From SAR86 cluster bacterium (GTDB taxonomy: Bacteria > Pseudomonadota > Gammaproteobacteria > Pseudomonadales > Pseudohongiellaceae), in the NCBI GenBank assembly GCA_002402175.1, contig NVVJ01000013.1:2652-37020 (forward strand): a stretch of 34,369 nt of DNA, read 5' to 3'. A model generated the notes under the pieces. That model searched no databases. It saw only the letters and a program-made list of their open reading frames with translations, and was not told the DNA's origin. The position numbers and the translations under genes are program-made. Numbering within the stretch: the stretch's first letter is position 1; each line of letters opens with the position of its first letter. Positions 27,705 through 34,369 of this stretch are shown here, piece by piece.

Positions 27705-28448
27705 ATGATTGATTCAGCAGCAATTGCTCTAGTCACTGGTGCTAGTCGTGGAATCGGAAAGGCTATCGCAATGAACTTAGGCAAACAGGGCTTTACCGTA
27801 ATAGGGACAGCGACTTCCGAGCAGGGCGCACAAAGCATTAGCGAATATCTTGCGGAGCAAAAAATAAACGGACGCGGGATGAGCTTAGATGTGTCCTCGG
27901 CGGATTCGGTGCAGGCTACTGTTTCTTCTATACAGGAAGAATTCGGTGTGCCCACGATATTGGTGAACAATGCCGGCATAACGCGCGATAACTTGTTAAT
28001 GCGGATGAAAGAAGAAGAATGGTCTTCGGTTATAGATACAAACCTTGGATCAATGTATCGAGTGTGCAAGGCGTGCGTTAAAGGCATGACCAAGGCCCGG
28101 CAGGGGAGAATCATTAATATCAGCTCTGTCGTTGGTGCCAGCGGTAACGCAGGGCAAACAAACTATGCTGCATCAAAGGCCGGCATTGAAGGTTTTACTC
28201 GCGCTTTGGCTAAAGAGATTGGCTCGCGCGGCATTACCGTGAACGCTGTGGCGCCGGGTTTTATAGACACTGATATGACCCGTGATCTACCTGAGAAGCA
28301 AAAAGAGATATTACTGTCGTCGATTCCTTTGGGTCGCCTGGGTCGGCCGGAGGAAATTGCAGCGATTGTGGGGTTTCTGGCGTCAGAAAGCGGAGCGTAT
28401 ATCACTGGTGAAACAGTACATGTGAACGGCGGGATGTTTATGAATTGA
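27705..28448 (+). CDS. fabG: 3-oxoacyl-ACP reductase
   Basis: NADPH-dependent short-chain dehydrogenase that reduces 3-oxoacyl-ACP. The 247-residue protein has the cofactor loop TGASRGIG (11-18), NNAG (88-91), and the Ser141-Tyr154-Lys158 triad in SSVVGASGNAGQTNYAASK. The C-terminus ITGETVHVNGGMFMN is typical of FabG rather than other SDR enzymes. The chromosomal place between fabD and acpP confirms the role in fatty acid synthesis. Confidence 0.97.
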   Translation: MIDSAAIALVTGASRGIGKAIAMNLGKQGFTVIGTATSEQGAQSISEYLAEQKINGRGMSLDVSSADSVQATVSSIQEEFGVPTILVNNAGITRDNLLMRMKEEEWSSVIDTNLGSMYRVCKACVKGMTKARQGRIINISSVVGASGNAGQTNYAASKAGIEGFTRALAKEIGSRGITVNAVAPGFIDTDMTRDLPEKQKEILLSSIPLGRLGRPEEIAAIVGFLASESGAYITGETVHVNGGMFMN

Positions 28449-28660
28449 TTCAATACCCGGCTAACACCTAGCTAAGTAATTGAGTTTTATCGGGGTTTAA
28501 CTAACAGGTGTAATTATTTAATTTAAACATTACATCGCAATCAAATAGGGGTAAACTTGCGTCCTGAAATATACGGCGGTTCATCTGCGAGGCAGCCGTT
28601 ATAGAAAGGCAGTAATTTATGCCACACGAGATTCCATAGGCTTAGGAGCTAATAATAGAT

Positions 28661-28894
28661 ATGAGTAGCATTGAAGAGCGCGTTAAGAAAATAGTTTGTG
28701 AACAACTTGGCGTAAAGGAAGACGAAGTAACGCTTACAGCCTCGTTTGTAGATGATTTGGGTGCTGATTCACTGGACACAGTTGAATTGGTAATGGCTTT
28801 GGAAGAAGAGTTTGAAACTGAGATTCCAGACGACGAAGCTGAAAAAATCACAACTGTTCAATTGGCTTGTGATTACATTAATTCACACCTGTAA
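28661..28894 (+). CDS. acpP: Acyl carrier protein
   Basis: 77-residue acidic carrier that holds growing acyl chains on 4'-phosphopantetheine at Ser37 in [18 protein letters not shown]. The length and the [15 protein letters not shown] start fit AcpP. AGGAG lies 12 nt upstream of the ATG, slightly far. A 212-bp AT-rich gap separates it from fabG, enough for an extra promoter, though I could not pick one with confidence. A terminator-like hairpin follows at 28918-28950, which would allow acpP to be made in excess over fabF. Confidence 0.98.
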   Translation: MSSIEERVKKIVCEQLGVKEDEVTLTASFVDDLGADSLDTVELVMALEEEFETEIPDDEAEKITTVQLACDYINSHL

Positions 28895-28917
28895 GCCTTC
28901 ATAAGAGTTAAAAATTC

Positions 28918-28950
28918 AAAGCTACTCTGGAGTATTCTAGAGTAGCTTTT
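28918..28950 (+). terminator. Terminator-like hairpin after acpP
   Basis: AAAGCTACTCT (28918-28928) pairs perfectly with AGAGTAGCTTT (28939-28949) around a 10-nt loop, ending in four T. The short U-tract suggests partial termination, leaving some transcript to continue into fabF. Confidence 0.7.
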
Positions 28951-28997
28951 GTATATGTGGCGTTATGTAATTTGGACTTGATGAAGAGGGTGTACTA

Positions 28998-30239
28998 TTG
29001 AATGCCAGAAGGGTGGTAGTAACTGGACTAGGCCTCATCACTCCGGTTGGAAACGATGTTGACACTTCCTGGTCAGCTATCAAAAATGGTCAAAGTGGCA
29101 TTAATGCCATCGAGCATTTTGATGCCAGTGATTTCAGTACTCAAATTGGCGGCTCAATTAAGGATTTTAATTGCGCTGACTATATGTTGCCCAAAGAATC
29201 CCGGCGCATGGACACATTCATGCACTATGGCATAGCGGCTGGAATTCAGGCATTTCAGGATTCTGGTTTAGAGAATTCTAGCTGGAATCCAGAACGTGCC
29301 GGCGTAGCAATAGGCTCAGGCATTGGCGGCATAGCCAGTATTGAAGACAATGCTTTGCTTATTCGCGATTCAAGCCCAAGAAAAATATCCCCATTCTTTG
29401 TTCCTGGCTCTATCATCAACATGATAGCTGGCACTCTCTCTATTCGATTCGGCCTTCAAGGTCCCAATATAGCCATAACTACAGCATGCACTACAGGTAC
29501 TCATAATATTGGTGTTGCTGCCAACATGATTGCCAACAATCAGGCTGATGTGATGATGGCCGGTGGTTCTGAAATGGCTACTTCGCCAGTAGGGCTTGGC
29601 GGCTTTTGTGCAGCTCGTGCACTATCTACCAGAAATGATGATCCTCAGCGTGCCAGTCGACCCTGGGATAAAGATCGAGACGGATTTGTGCTTAGTGATG
29701 GCGCCGGAATTATGGTTTTGGAAGAGCTAGAGCATGCGCAAAAGCGTGGAGCAACAATTTACGCTGAACTAGTTGGATTTGGTATGAGTGGCGATGCCTA
29801 TCATATGACCTCACCATCGCTTGGCGGAACAGGTGCTGCACTATGTATGCGAAATGCGCTGCTGCATGCACAAATGGATCCGTCAGATGTTGATTATGTA
29901 AATGCACATGGAACATCGACAATCGCGGGTGATGTTGCAGAAACCGAGGCTGTTAAGCTGGTGTTTGGCGATCACGCTAAGAAGCTTTGCGTGGGCTCAA
30001 CCAAATCAATGATAGGTCATTTGCTTGGTGCATCGGGTGCGGTAGAAGCGATAGTTTCTGTCTTAAGCCTGAAAGACCAGGTAGTCACTCCGACAATTAA
30101 TCTGGACAACCCCGCTGAAGGCTGCGACCTTGATTACATACCCCATACAAGTAGAGAGCAGAAACTTAATGTAGTGCTTTCAAACTCCTTTGGATTTGGC
30201 GGTACTAACGGCAGTCTCATTTTTTCCAGGTTCAACTAA
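28998..30239 (+). CDS. fabF: 3-oxoacyl-ACP synthase II
   Basis: Condensing enzyme of fatty acid elongation, 413 residues. The Cys-His-His triad is Cys164 in [10 protein letters not shown], His304 in [11 protein letters not shown] and His341 in [12 protein letters not shown]. The C-terminus has the gatekeeper region [12 protein letters not shown]. The start is TTG at 28998 with AGAGGG 7 nt upstream, giving [12 protein letters not shown], the family N-terminus; the neighbouring ATG at 29002 is out of frame. It lies between acpP and pabC, the standard order. Confidence 0.97.
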   Translation: MNARRVVVTGLGLITPVGNDVDTSWSAIKNGQSGINAIEHFDASDFSTQIGGSIKDFNCADYMLPKESRRMDTFMHYGIAAGIQAFQDSGLENSSWNPERAGVAIGSGIGGIASIEDNALLIRDSSPRKISPFFVPGSIINMIAGTLSIRFGLQGPNIAITTACTTGTHNIGVAANMIANNQADVMMAGGSEMATSPVGLGGFCAARALSTRNDDPQRASRPWDKDRDGFVLSDGAGIMVLEELEHAQKRGATIYAELVGFGMSGDAYHMTSPSLGGTGAALCMRNALLHAQMDPSDVDYVNAHGTSTIAGDVAETEAVKLVFGDHAKKLCVGSTKSMIGHLLGASGAVEAIVSVLSLKDQVVTPTINLDNPAEGCDLDYIPHTSREQKLNVVLSNSFGFGGTNGSLIFSRFN

Positions 30240-30264
30240 CTGCTTGAGCCGGGCGGATAAATTC

Positions 30265-31101
30265 TTGCAATGCATGATTAATGGCCAGCTTACTGACCAA
30301 ATATCAGTGACTGATCGTGGTTTTCAATACGGCGATGGCTGCTTCGAAACCATACGTGTTCAAAATTCTTTGCCAGTGCTACTGGCCCCCCACTTAAGTC
30401 GACTTACTACTTCCTGCGAGTTGTTAGGTATCGATCTGGATAAACCTCTTCTCATGTCCGAAATTGAACAGATGCTATCAAGCTGTGATTTTTCAGATGC
30501 GGTGTTGAAGATTACAATTACCCGAGGCAGTGGAGGCAGAGGCTATAAACCTGCCGCTCACTGTAAGGCTACTCGAGTCGTACAGTTATTTGAGTATTCT
30601 ACCGATGGCCTGCTACACAATGAATCTGGAGTAGAGGTATTTCTTTGTCGTCATCGCTTATCAAGTAACCGAGATTTAATGGCTATGAAGCATTTGAATC
30701 GACTCGATCAAGTAATGGCAAGCAGAGAAATTCCGCCGGGCATAGCTGAAGGTCTATGTTTAAGCCAGCAAGGTTACTTAATTGAAGGCTGTAAAAGTAA
30801 TATCGTTCTCGTTAAGGAGAACATGTTGCTAACCCCCGATTTAACCGAATCTGGAGTTAAGGGCATTATGTTGAGCCATTTACTGAATCGGTTTCGTCAG
30901 GATGAGATGCCAGTAAAAACTACGCAAATAAGCCTCGATGACCTGAAGAGTGCCGATGAGGTTTTTCTCTGTAATAGCGTTTTTGGTGTATGCCCGGTGA
31001 TTAAACTGAGCGGAGATGATACTGTGCTTTTCTGGTCAAAAGGATCAGTCACCCGACGAGCGATTCAGTATACAAATGAAGCCTTTAGCGCTGCCAGCTA
31101 A
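30265..31101 (+). CDS. pabC: Aminodeoxychorismate lyase
   Basis: PLP enzyme that releases 4-aminobenzoate from aminodeoxychorismate for folate synthesis. The 278-residue protein belongs to the class IV aminotransferase fold: DRGFQYGDGCFETI near the start, the PLP lysine Lys142 in MAMKHLNRLDQVMA, and EGCKSNIVL (Glu174). I propose TTG at 30265 as start (MQCMINGQL), because GCGGA lies 7 nt upstream and it aligns with Pseudomonas MLCWVDGQ; the ATG at 30274 is the alternative. pabC after fabF is a conserved order. Its end overlaps mltG by 26 nt. Confidence 0.9.
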   Translation: MQCMINGQLTDQISVTDRGFQYGDGCFETIRVQNSLPVLLAPHLSRLTTSCELLGIDLDKPLLMSEIEQMLSSCDFSDAVLKITITRGSGGRGYKPAAHCKATRVVQLFEYSTDGLLHNESGVEVFLCRHRLSSNRDLMAMKHLNRLDQVMASREIPPGIAEGLCLSQQGYLIEGCKSNIVLVKENMLLTPDLTESGVKGIMLSHLLNRFRQDEMPVKTTQISLDDLKSADEVFLCNSVFGVCPVIKLSGDDTVLFWSKGSVTRRAIQYTNEAFSAAS

Positions 31102-32125
31102 GCCATTCCTTCGGCAACTTGTGATTGCGACGTCCGTTCTTTCGGCGTTCACAATTGTTTTTATAATATTTGCAGTTAGCTTTCTTTACTCGCCTATTAG
31201 TGCGTTAGACAAACCCTCGGATTTAACAGCTGCTTCAAATCAGCCTTTATTGATTGAAGTGCTCCCCGGCAGTTCTTTTTCGCGTATTGCTACGGAGTTA
31301 AACAGCGCGGGAGTTATTCAGTATCCACTATTGTTTAAATTACTGGCGAAGTGGCAGGGCGTAGAAAATTTAATCAAGACGGGTGAGTATGAATTGCAGG
31401 CTGGCTTATCTCCCGCTCAGTTGCTGGACGAAATGGTGCAGGGAAAAACTGTCCAGTACCGAGTTACTTTAGTTGAGGGCTGGACTTTTAAACAGGCGCT
31501 TGATGCCATTTGGGCGAGCGAGAATATTGAAAGTAGTTTGATAGAGCTTGATCTCCAGGATATTGCTGCTCGTATGGAGCTGGATGCTGATCACCCAGAG
31601 GGCATGCTATTTCCAGATACTTATTTCTACACTAAAGGAACAACAGATCTGGAGTTAATTAAAAGAGCTAATCGTAAACTGGATGCAGTATTAGCAGAGG
31701 CCTGGGATTCTCGGGTTGGTGCGCTGCCTTATGAAAATAAATACGAGGCTCTAATTATGGCTTCTGTTATTGAAAAAGAGTCAGCGAATAACAGCGAGCG
31801 AGGACATATTGCAGGGGTGTTCGTTCAGCGCCTGGACTTGGGTATGCGATTGCAGTCGGATCCAACAATAATCTATGGAATGGGTGATGCTTACGATGGT
31901 GATATTCGGCGGCAGGATATCGACACGGCAACTGCTTACAATACTTACCGAATAGATGGCTTGCCACCTACGCCAATTGCACTTGCCGGACTAGAGTCAA
32001 TTGAGGCAGCTCTTAATCCGCTGCCCTCAGGCTATTTATATTTTGTTTCCAAAGGTGACGGGAGTCACTATTTTTCGGCAACACTCGAAGAGCACAATGC
32101 CGCGGTTAGGGAATATCAAAAATGA
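31076..32125 (+). CDS. mltG: Endolytic transglycosylase MltG
   Basis: Inner-membrane enzyme that cleaves nascent peptidoglycan strands and may set glycan length. The 349-residue protein has a short cytoplasmic N-terminus, one membrane helix (about 12-38), a LysM-like part (EVLPGSSFSRIATELNSAG) and the YceG catalytic domain with EGMLFPDTYFY and the catalytic-glutamate motif ASVIEKESANNSERGHIAGV (about 229-248). The ATG at 31076 lies inside the end of pabC; the ribosome site is weak, so coupling with pabC is likely. The order pabC-mltG-tmk-holB is conserved. Confidence 0.95.
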   Translation: MKPLALPAKPFLRQLVIATSVLSAFTIVFIIFAVSFLYSPISALDKPSDLTAASNQPLLIEVLPGSSFSRIATELNSAGVIQYPLLFKLLAKWQGVENLIKTGEYELQAGLSPAQLLDEMVQGKTVQYRVTLVEGWTFKQALDAIWASENIESSLIELDLQDIAARMELDADHPEGMLFPDTYFYTKGTTDLELIKRANRKLDAVLAEAWDSRVGALPYENKYEALIMASVIEKESANNSERGHIAGVFVQRLDLGMRLQSDPTIIYGMGDAYDGDIRRQDIDTATAYNTYRIDGLPPTPIALAGLESIEAALNPLPSGYLYFVSKGDGSHYFSATLEEHNAAVREYQK

Positions 32126-32164
32126 GCGGCCATCAAAGACCAACATTTACTAAGAGAGCAAGTG

Positions 32165-32821
32165 ATGCAAAAGAGTGACGGTTACTTCATCACCATAGAA
32201 GGTATTGAAGGGGTAGGGAAAAGCACTAATATTGCTACTCTTACAAAATTCCTTGAAGAGAAGGGGGTTGAGTATATTGTGACGCGCGAGCCAGGTGGTA
32301 CAGAGCTGGCTGAAAAAATTCGTGAATTACTGTTAGAAATTAGTGAAGAATCTATAACCGAGCTAAGCGAGTTATTGCTGGTGTTTGCGGCAAGAGCTCA
32401 GCACATCGAAAAACTAATCAAGCCAGCACTACAATCTGGAAAATGGGTTGTATGTGATCGTTTTACCGATGCGACTTTTGCCTATCAGGGAGGAGGGCGT
32501 GGACTTGATCAAAAAATAATTAGCGCACTTCAATCTATGGTGCAAGACGAACTCAGGCCAGATCTTACAATTATTCTGGACCTGGATCCGGAAACAGGAT
32601 TAGAGCGGGCGACCAAGCGTGGAAGCCTCGATCGTTTTGAGCAGGAAAAAATTGAATTCTTTGCCAGAGTAAGGCAAAGCTATCTTGATATAGCGGCGGC
32701 TGAACCTCAGCGATGCGTTGTTGTTGATGCATCTAAACCGTTAGAAGCTGTGAAGTCTGATTTACTAAATATGCTTGAGCAAAAACTTGGCACGGCGCTA
32801 CAGGAAACCAATGAGCAGTAA
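32165..32821 (+). CDS. tmk: Thymidylate kinase
   Basis: Phosphorylates dTMP to dTDP for DNA synthesis, 218 residues. The P-loop is GIEGVGKST (13-21); the dTMP-binding motif REPGGTE is at 41-47, and DRFTDATFAYQGGGRG (98-113) is the base-recognition segment. The C-terminal LID has RATKRGSLDRFE. I chose ATG at 32165, with AGAGAG 6 nt upstream; the GTG one codon earlier is possible. The end overlaps holB by 11 nt. Confidence 0.96.
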   Translation: MQKSDGYFITIEGIEGVGKSTNIATLTKFLEEKGVEYIVTREPGGTELAEKIRELLLEISEESITELSELLLVFAARAQHIEKLIKPALQSGKWVVCDRFTDATFAYQGGGRGLDQKIISALQSMVQDELRPDLTIILDLDPETGLERATKRGSLDRFEQEKIEFFARVRQSYLDIAAAEPQRCVVVDASKPLEAVKSDLLNMLEQKLGTALQETNEQ

Positions 32822-33851
32822 TAATACAGGCCCCGGCGGCAGTAGTTTGACCGCGCCATTACCCTGGCAATTAGAAATGTGGGAGCGACTTATTTCTTTA
32901 TATGAAAGAAAGCAGTTAGCTCATGCCTATTTATTCCAAGGAAATGTAGACCTGGGAAAATCAGCATTCGTCAGCGCCTTGGCTCATACGATTTTATGCC
33001 AAAATAGATCTGGGGTTCTAGCGTGTGGCGAATGCAAAAACTGCAAGCAAGGCGGTGCAAATTATCATCCGGACATATTTGAAATAGCCCCGGAAGAAGG
33101 CAGCAAAGATATCAAGATAGGTCAAATACGGGATCTGTCAGAGTTTGTGCTTCGTACCAGTCATTCAGGCGCTGCAAAAATCGCCATTATTTACAACGCA
33201 CATCGTTTAAATGCTAATGCGGCAAATGCTTTGCTTAAAACGCTAGAGGAACCGGGCAATGAAACTTATCTGTTTTTAGTTACTGATCTTCCTGGCAGGC
33301 TCGTTGCGACTATTCGAAGTAGATGTCAGAAGATAAACTTTCCAGCGCCTACTCGGTCTCAGGCTGGAGAATGGTTAAATGGCATATTGGGCAAGTCGAC
33401 TAGTTTTGACGAGCTATTAAATGCAGTAGATAACAACCCTATTCGAGCTCTGCAAATAGCGGATGGCGATCAACTCAAAACCAGTCAGCAGTTTGTAAGC
33501 GGCTTGTGCGATCTTGCCTCAGGGCAGGTCTCTATCCAGTTTGTGCTTGGCTTGATTGCTAAAACAGAAGAAGTTGATGCATTGCAGCATTTGGCTTCAA
33601 CTTCGTCTATATTAATTAAGAGACTGCTGACAAACAGCCAGGTAGAAAACTCCGAAGAGTCGATGAATACTTTGTACAAGATTATGTCTTCGCCGCAAAA
33701 CGATGTGAATGTGGTTGCAAAAAGGCTATTACGATTCTATACGGAAGTAGTCCTGGCCAGGAGGCAGCTAGCCGCAAGTACAAACCCAAATCCGCAATTA
33801 ATAATGGAATCGTTGTTGTGGCACTGGAGCAGAATTGTGCCAATAAAATAG
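32811..33851 (+). CDS. holB: DNA polymerase III subunit delta prime
   Basis: Part of the clamp loader that places the beta clamp on DNA. The 346-residue protein has the four zinc cysteines Cys63, Cys72, Cys75 and Cys78 (spacing 9-3-3 as in E. coli), the AAA+ fold with NALLKTLEEPG, and the SRC motif in TIRSRCQKI that contacts ATP in the neighbouring subunit. Residues 44-51 (GNVDLGKS) fit the Walker A pattern GxxxxGKS, although E. coli delta prime does not bind ATP. ATG at 32811 with AGGA 5 nt upstream; overlaps tmk. Confidence 0.93.
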   Translation: MSSNNTGPGGSSLTAPLPWQLEMWERLISLYERKQLAHAYLFQGNVDLGKSAFVSALAHTILCQNRSGVLACGECKNCKQGGANYHPDIFEIAPEEGSKDIKIGQIRDLSEFVLRTSHSGAAKIAIIYNAHRLNANAANALLKTLEEPGNETYLFLVTDLPGRLVATIRSRCQKINFPAPTRSQAGEWLNGILGKSTSFDELLNAVDNNPIRALQIADGDQLKTSQQFVSGLCDLASGQVSIQFVLGLIAKTEEVDALQHLASTSSILIKRLLTNSQVENSEESMNTLYKIMSSPQNDVNVVAKRLLRFYTEVVLARRQLAASTNPNPQLIMESLLWHWSRIVPIK

Positions 33852-33889
33852 TGTTAAGTATTTAACCTGCTAATGAAAAGGAATTTCAT

Positions 33890-34219
33890 TTGGATCAGAA
33901 AAACGGAATTTTATCCCTGCTAGTTGATGACCTCTCAGTTCTTCATTCGGCCTATATGCCTTTTATAAAAAACGGCGGTGTATTTGTCGCCTCTCACCTT
34001 AACTACCCAATCGGCGGTGAGCTGTTCCTGATTATTAAGTTTTCAGAAGAATTAGAAGCTGTTGCAGTGTTGGGAAAAGTCGTGTGGAAAAACCCCAAGG
34101 GGTTTCGATATTGCGGATTTGGAGTGCAATTTTCTGACAGAGGCTCGGTTACAAAAAACAAAATTGAAAACTTGTTGGCGGGGCGCTTTGACGAAACCTT
34201 GCCGAGTCAAACTATTTAG
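33890..34219 (+). CDS. pilZ: Type IV pilus assembly protein PilZ
   Basis: 109-residue PilZ-domain protein needed for type IV pilus assembly in Pseudomonas. GILSLLVDDLSVLHSAYMPF, KNGGVFVASHLNYPIGGELF, GKVVWKNPKG and GFGVQFSD align with PilZ; the RxxxR c-di-GMP motif is missing, as in the founding PilZ protein. The start is TTG at 33890 with AAGGA 7 nt upstream; there is no in-frame ATG nearby. It follows holB, as in Pseudomonas, and closes the operon: the next gene lies on the opposite strand, 6 bp after its stop. Confidence 0.93.
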   Translation: MDQKNGILSLLVDDLSVLHSAYMPFIKNGGVFVASHLNYPIGGELFLIIKFSEELEAVAVLGKVVWKNPKGFRYCGFGVQFSDRGSVTKNKIENLLAGRFDETLPSQTI

Positions 34220-34225
34220 TCGGTG

Positions 34226-34369
34226 CTAATTTAATTCTGACTGAAGCATATCTGCTACGTATTCACCTAGAGCAAGGCTAGCTGTTAATCCTGGCGACTC
34301 AATGCCGAATAACTGAATAAGACCTTTCAATTCGGTGCCCGCTGAATCCTGTATACAAAAATCCCCAGC
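34226..34369 (-). CDS. FAD-dependent oxidoreductase, C-terminal end (rest outside window)
   Basis: Too short to be found as a complete gene: a 47-codon open frame enters from the right edge and ends at TAG (34226-34228, minus strand). The peptide contains [20 protein letters not shown] followed by EYVADML. The phrase [14 protein letters not shown] marks the C-terminus of DAO-type FAD oxidoreductases related to L-2-hydroxyglutarate oxidase (LhgO). The substrate cannot be inferred from this fragment. It converges on pilZ with only 6 bp between the stop codons, so a shared terminator would have to lie inside the coding sequences. Confidence 0.72.
   Translation of the reverse strand, partial: AGDFCIQDSAGTELKGLIQLFGIESPGLTASLALGEYVADMLQSELN

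Noticed and set aside
27518..28114. Minus-strand 198-codon open frame opposite the fabD/fabG junction
   Set aside because: Antisense to two well-identified genes, with no ribosome site or family resemblance.

Overview
The window is a stretch of chromosomal core genes from a gammaproteobacterium. The gene orders resemble those of Pseudomonas and marine gammaproteobacteria: gltX next to tRNA-Ala(GGC); gltA divergent from sdhCDAB-sucAB-lpd-sucCD; yceD-rpmF-plsX-fabD-fabG-acpP-fabF-pabC-mltG-tmk-holB-pilZ with no fabH; and a TonB2-type cluster (DUF3450, TtpC, ExbB, ExbD, TonB, TPR) as in Vibrio and other marine lineages. The taxonomic placement is inference from synteny and protein similarity by eye. 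I see no insertion sequence, prophage, CRISPR array or integrase.

Layout. 1-631: the end of gltX, then a tRNA-Ala(GGC) gene with its own strong sigma70 promoter. 716-1993 (minus): citrate synthase. 1994-2476: a large divergent control region. 2477-13578: one long plus-strand block for succinate dehydrogenase (sdhCDAB), the 2-oxoglutarate dehydrogenase complex (sucA, sucB and a dedicated lpd) and succinyl-CoA synthetase (sucCD). With gltA this covers a large part of the TCA cycle. 13579-14085: about 500 bp without a gene but with several inverted repeats. 14086-19273: a six-gene TonB2-type energy-transduction operon ending in a clear intrinsic terminator. 19393-21336: htpG, preceded by a near-perfect sigma32 heat-shock promoter that overlaps that terminator. 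21337-21938: the convergent htpG/argS gap, which holds two large nested palindromes. 21939-23678 (minus): argS. 23812-24753: rluC. 24842-34219: the yceD-rpmF-fatty-acid-synthesis-to-pilZ operon, with a terminator-like hairpin after acpP. 34226-34369 (minus): the C-terminal end of an FAD-dependent oxidoreductase, cut by the window edge.

The most unusual structure is the pair of nested palindromes at 21423-21573 and 21699-21860. They lie in opposite orientation. They share an almost identical 35/36-nt central core and a second conserved block on one flank, but most of their paired arm sequence is unrelated, although each arm is complementary to its own partner. They look like two members of a dispersed structured repeat family whose conserved property is the fold plus a core. 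I cannot assign them to a named family. Secondary points are the sigma32 promoter inside the terminator of the upstream operon, a consensus promoter that would leave yceD with an almost leaderless mRNA, and a cluster of TTG start codons in the fatty-acid operon.
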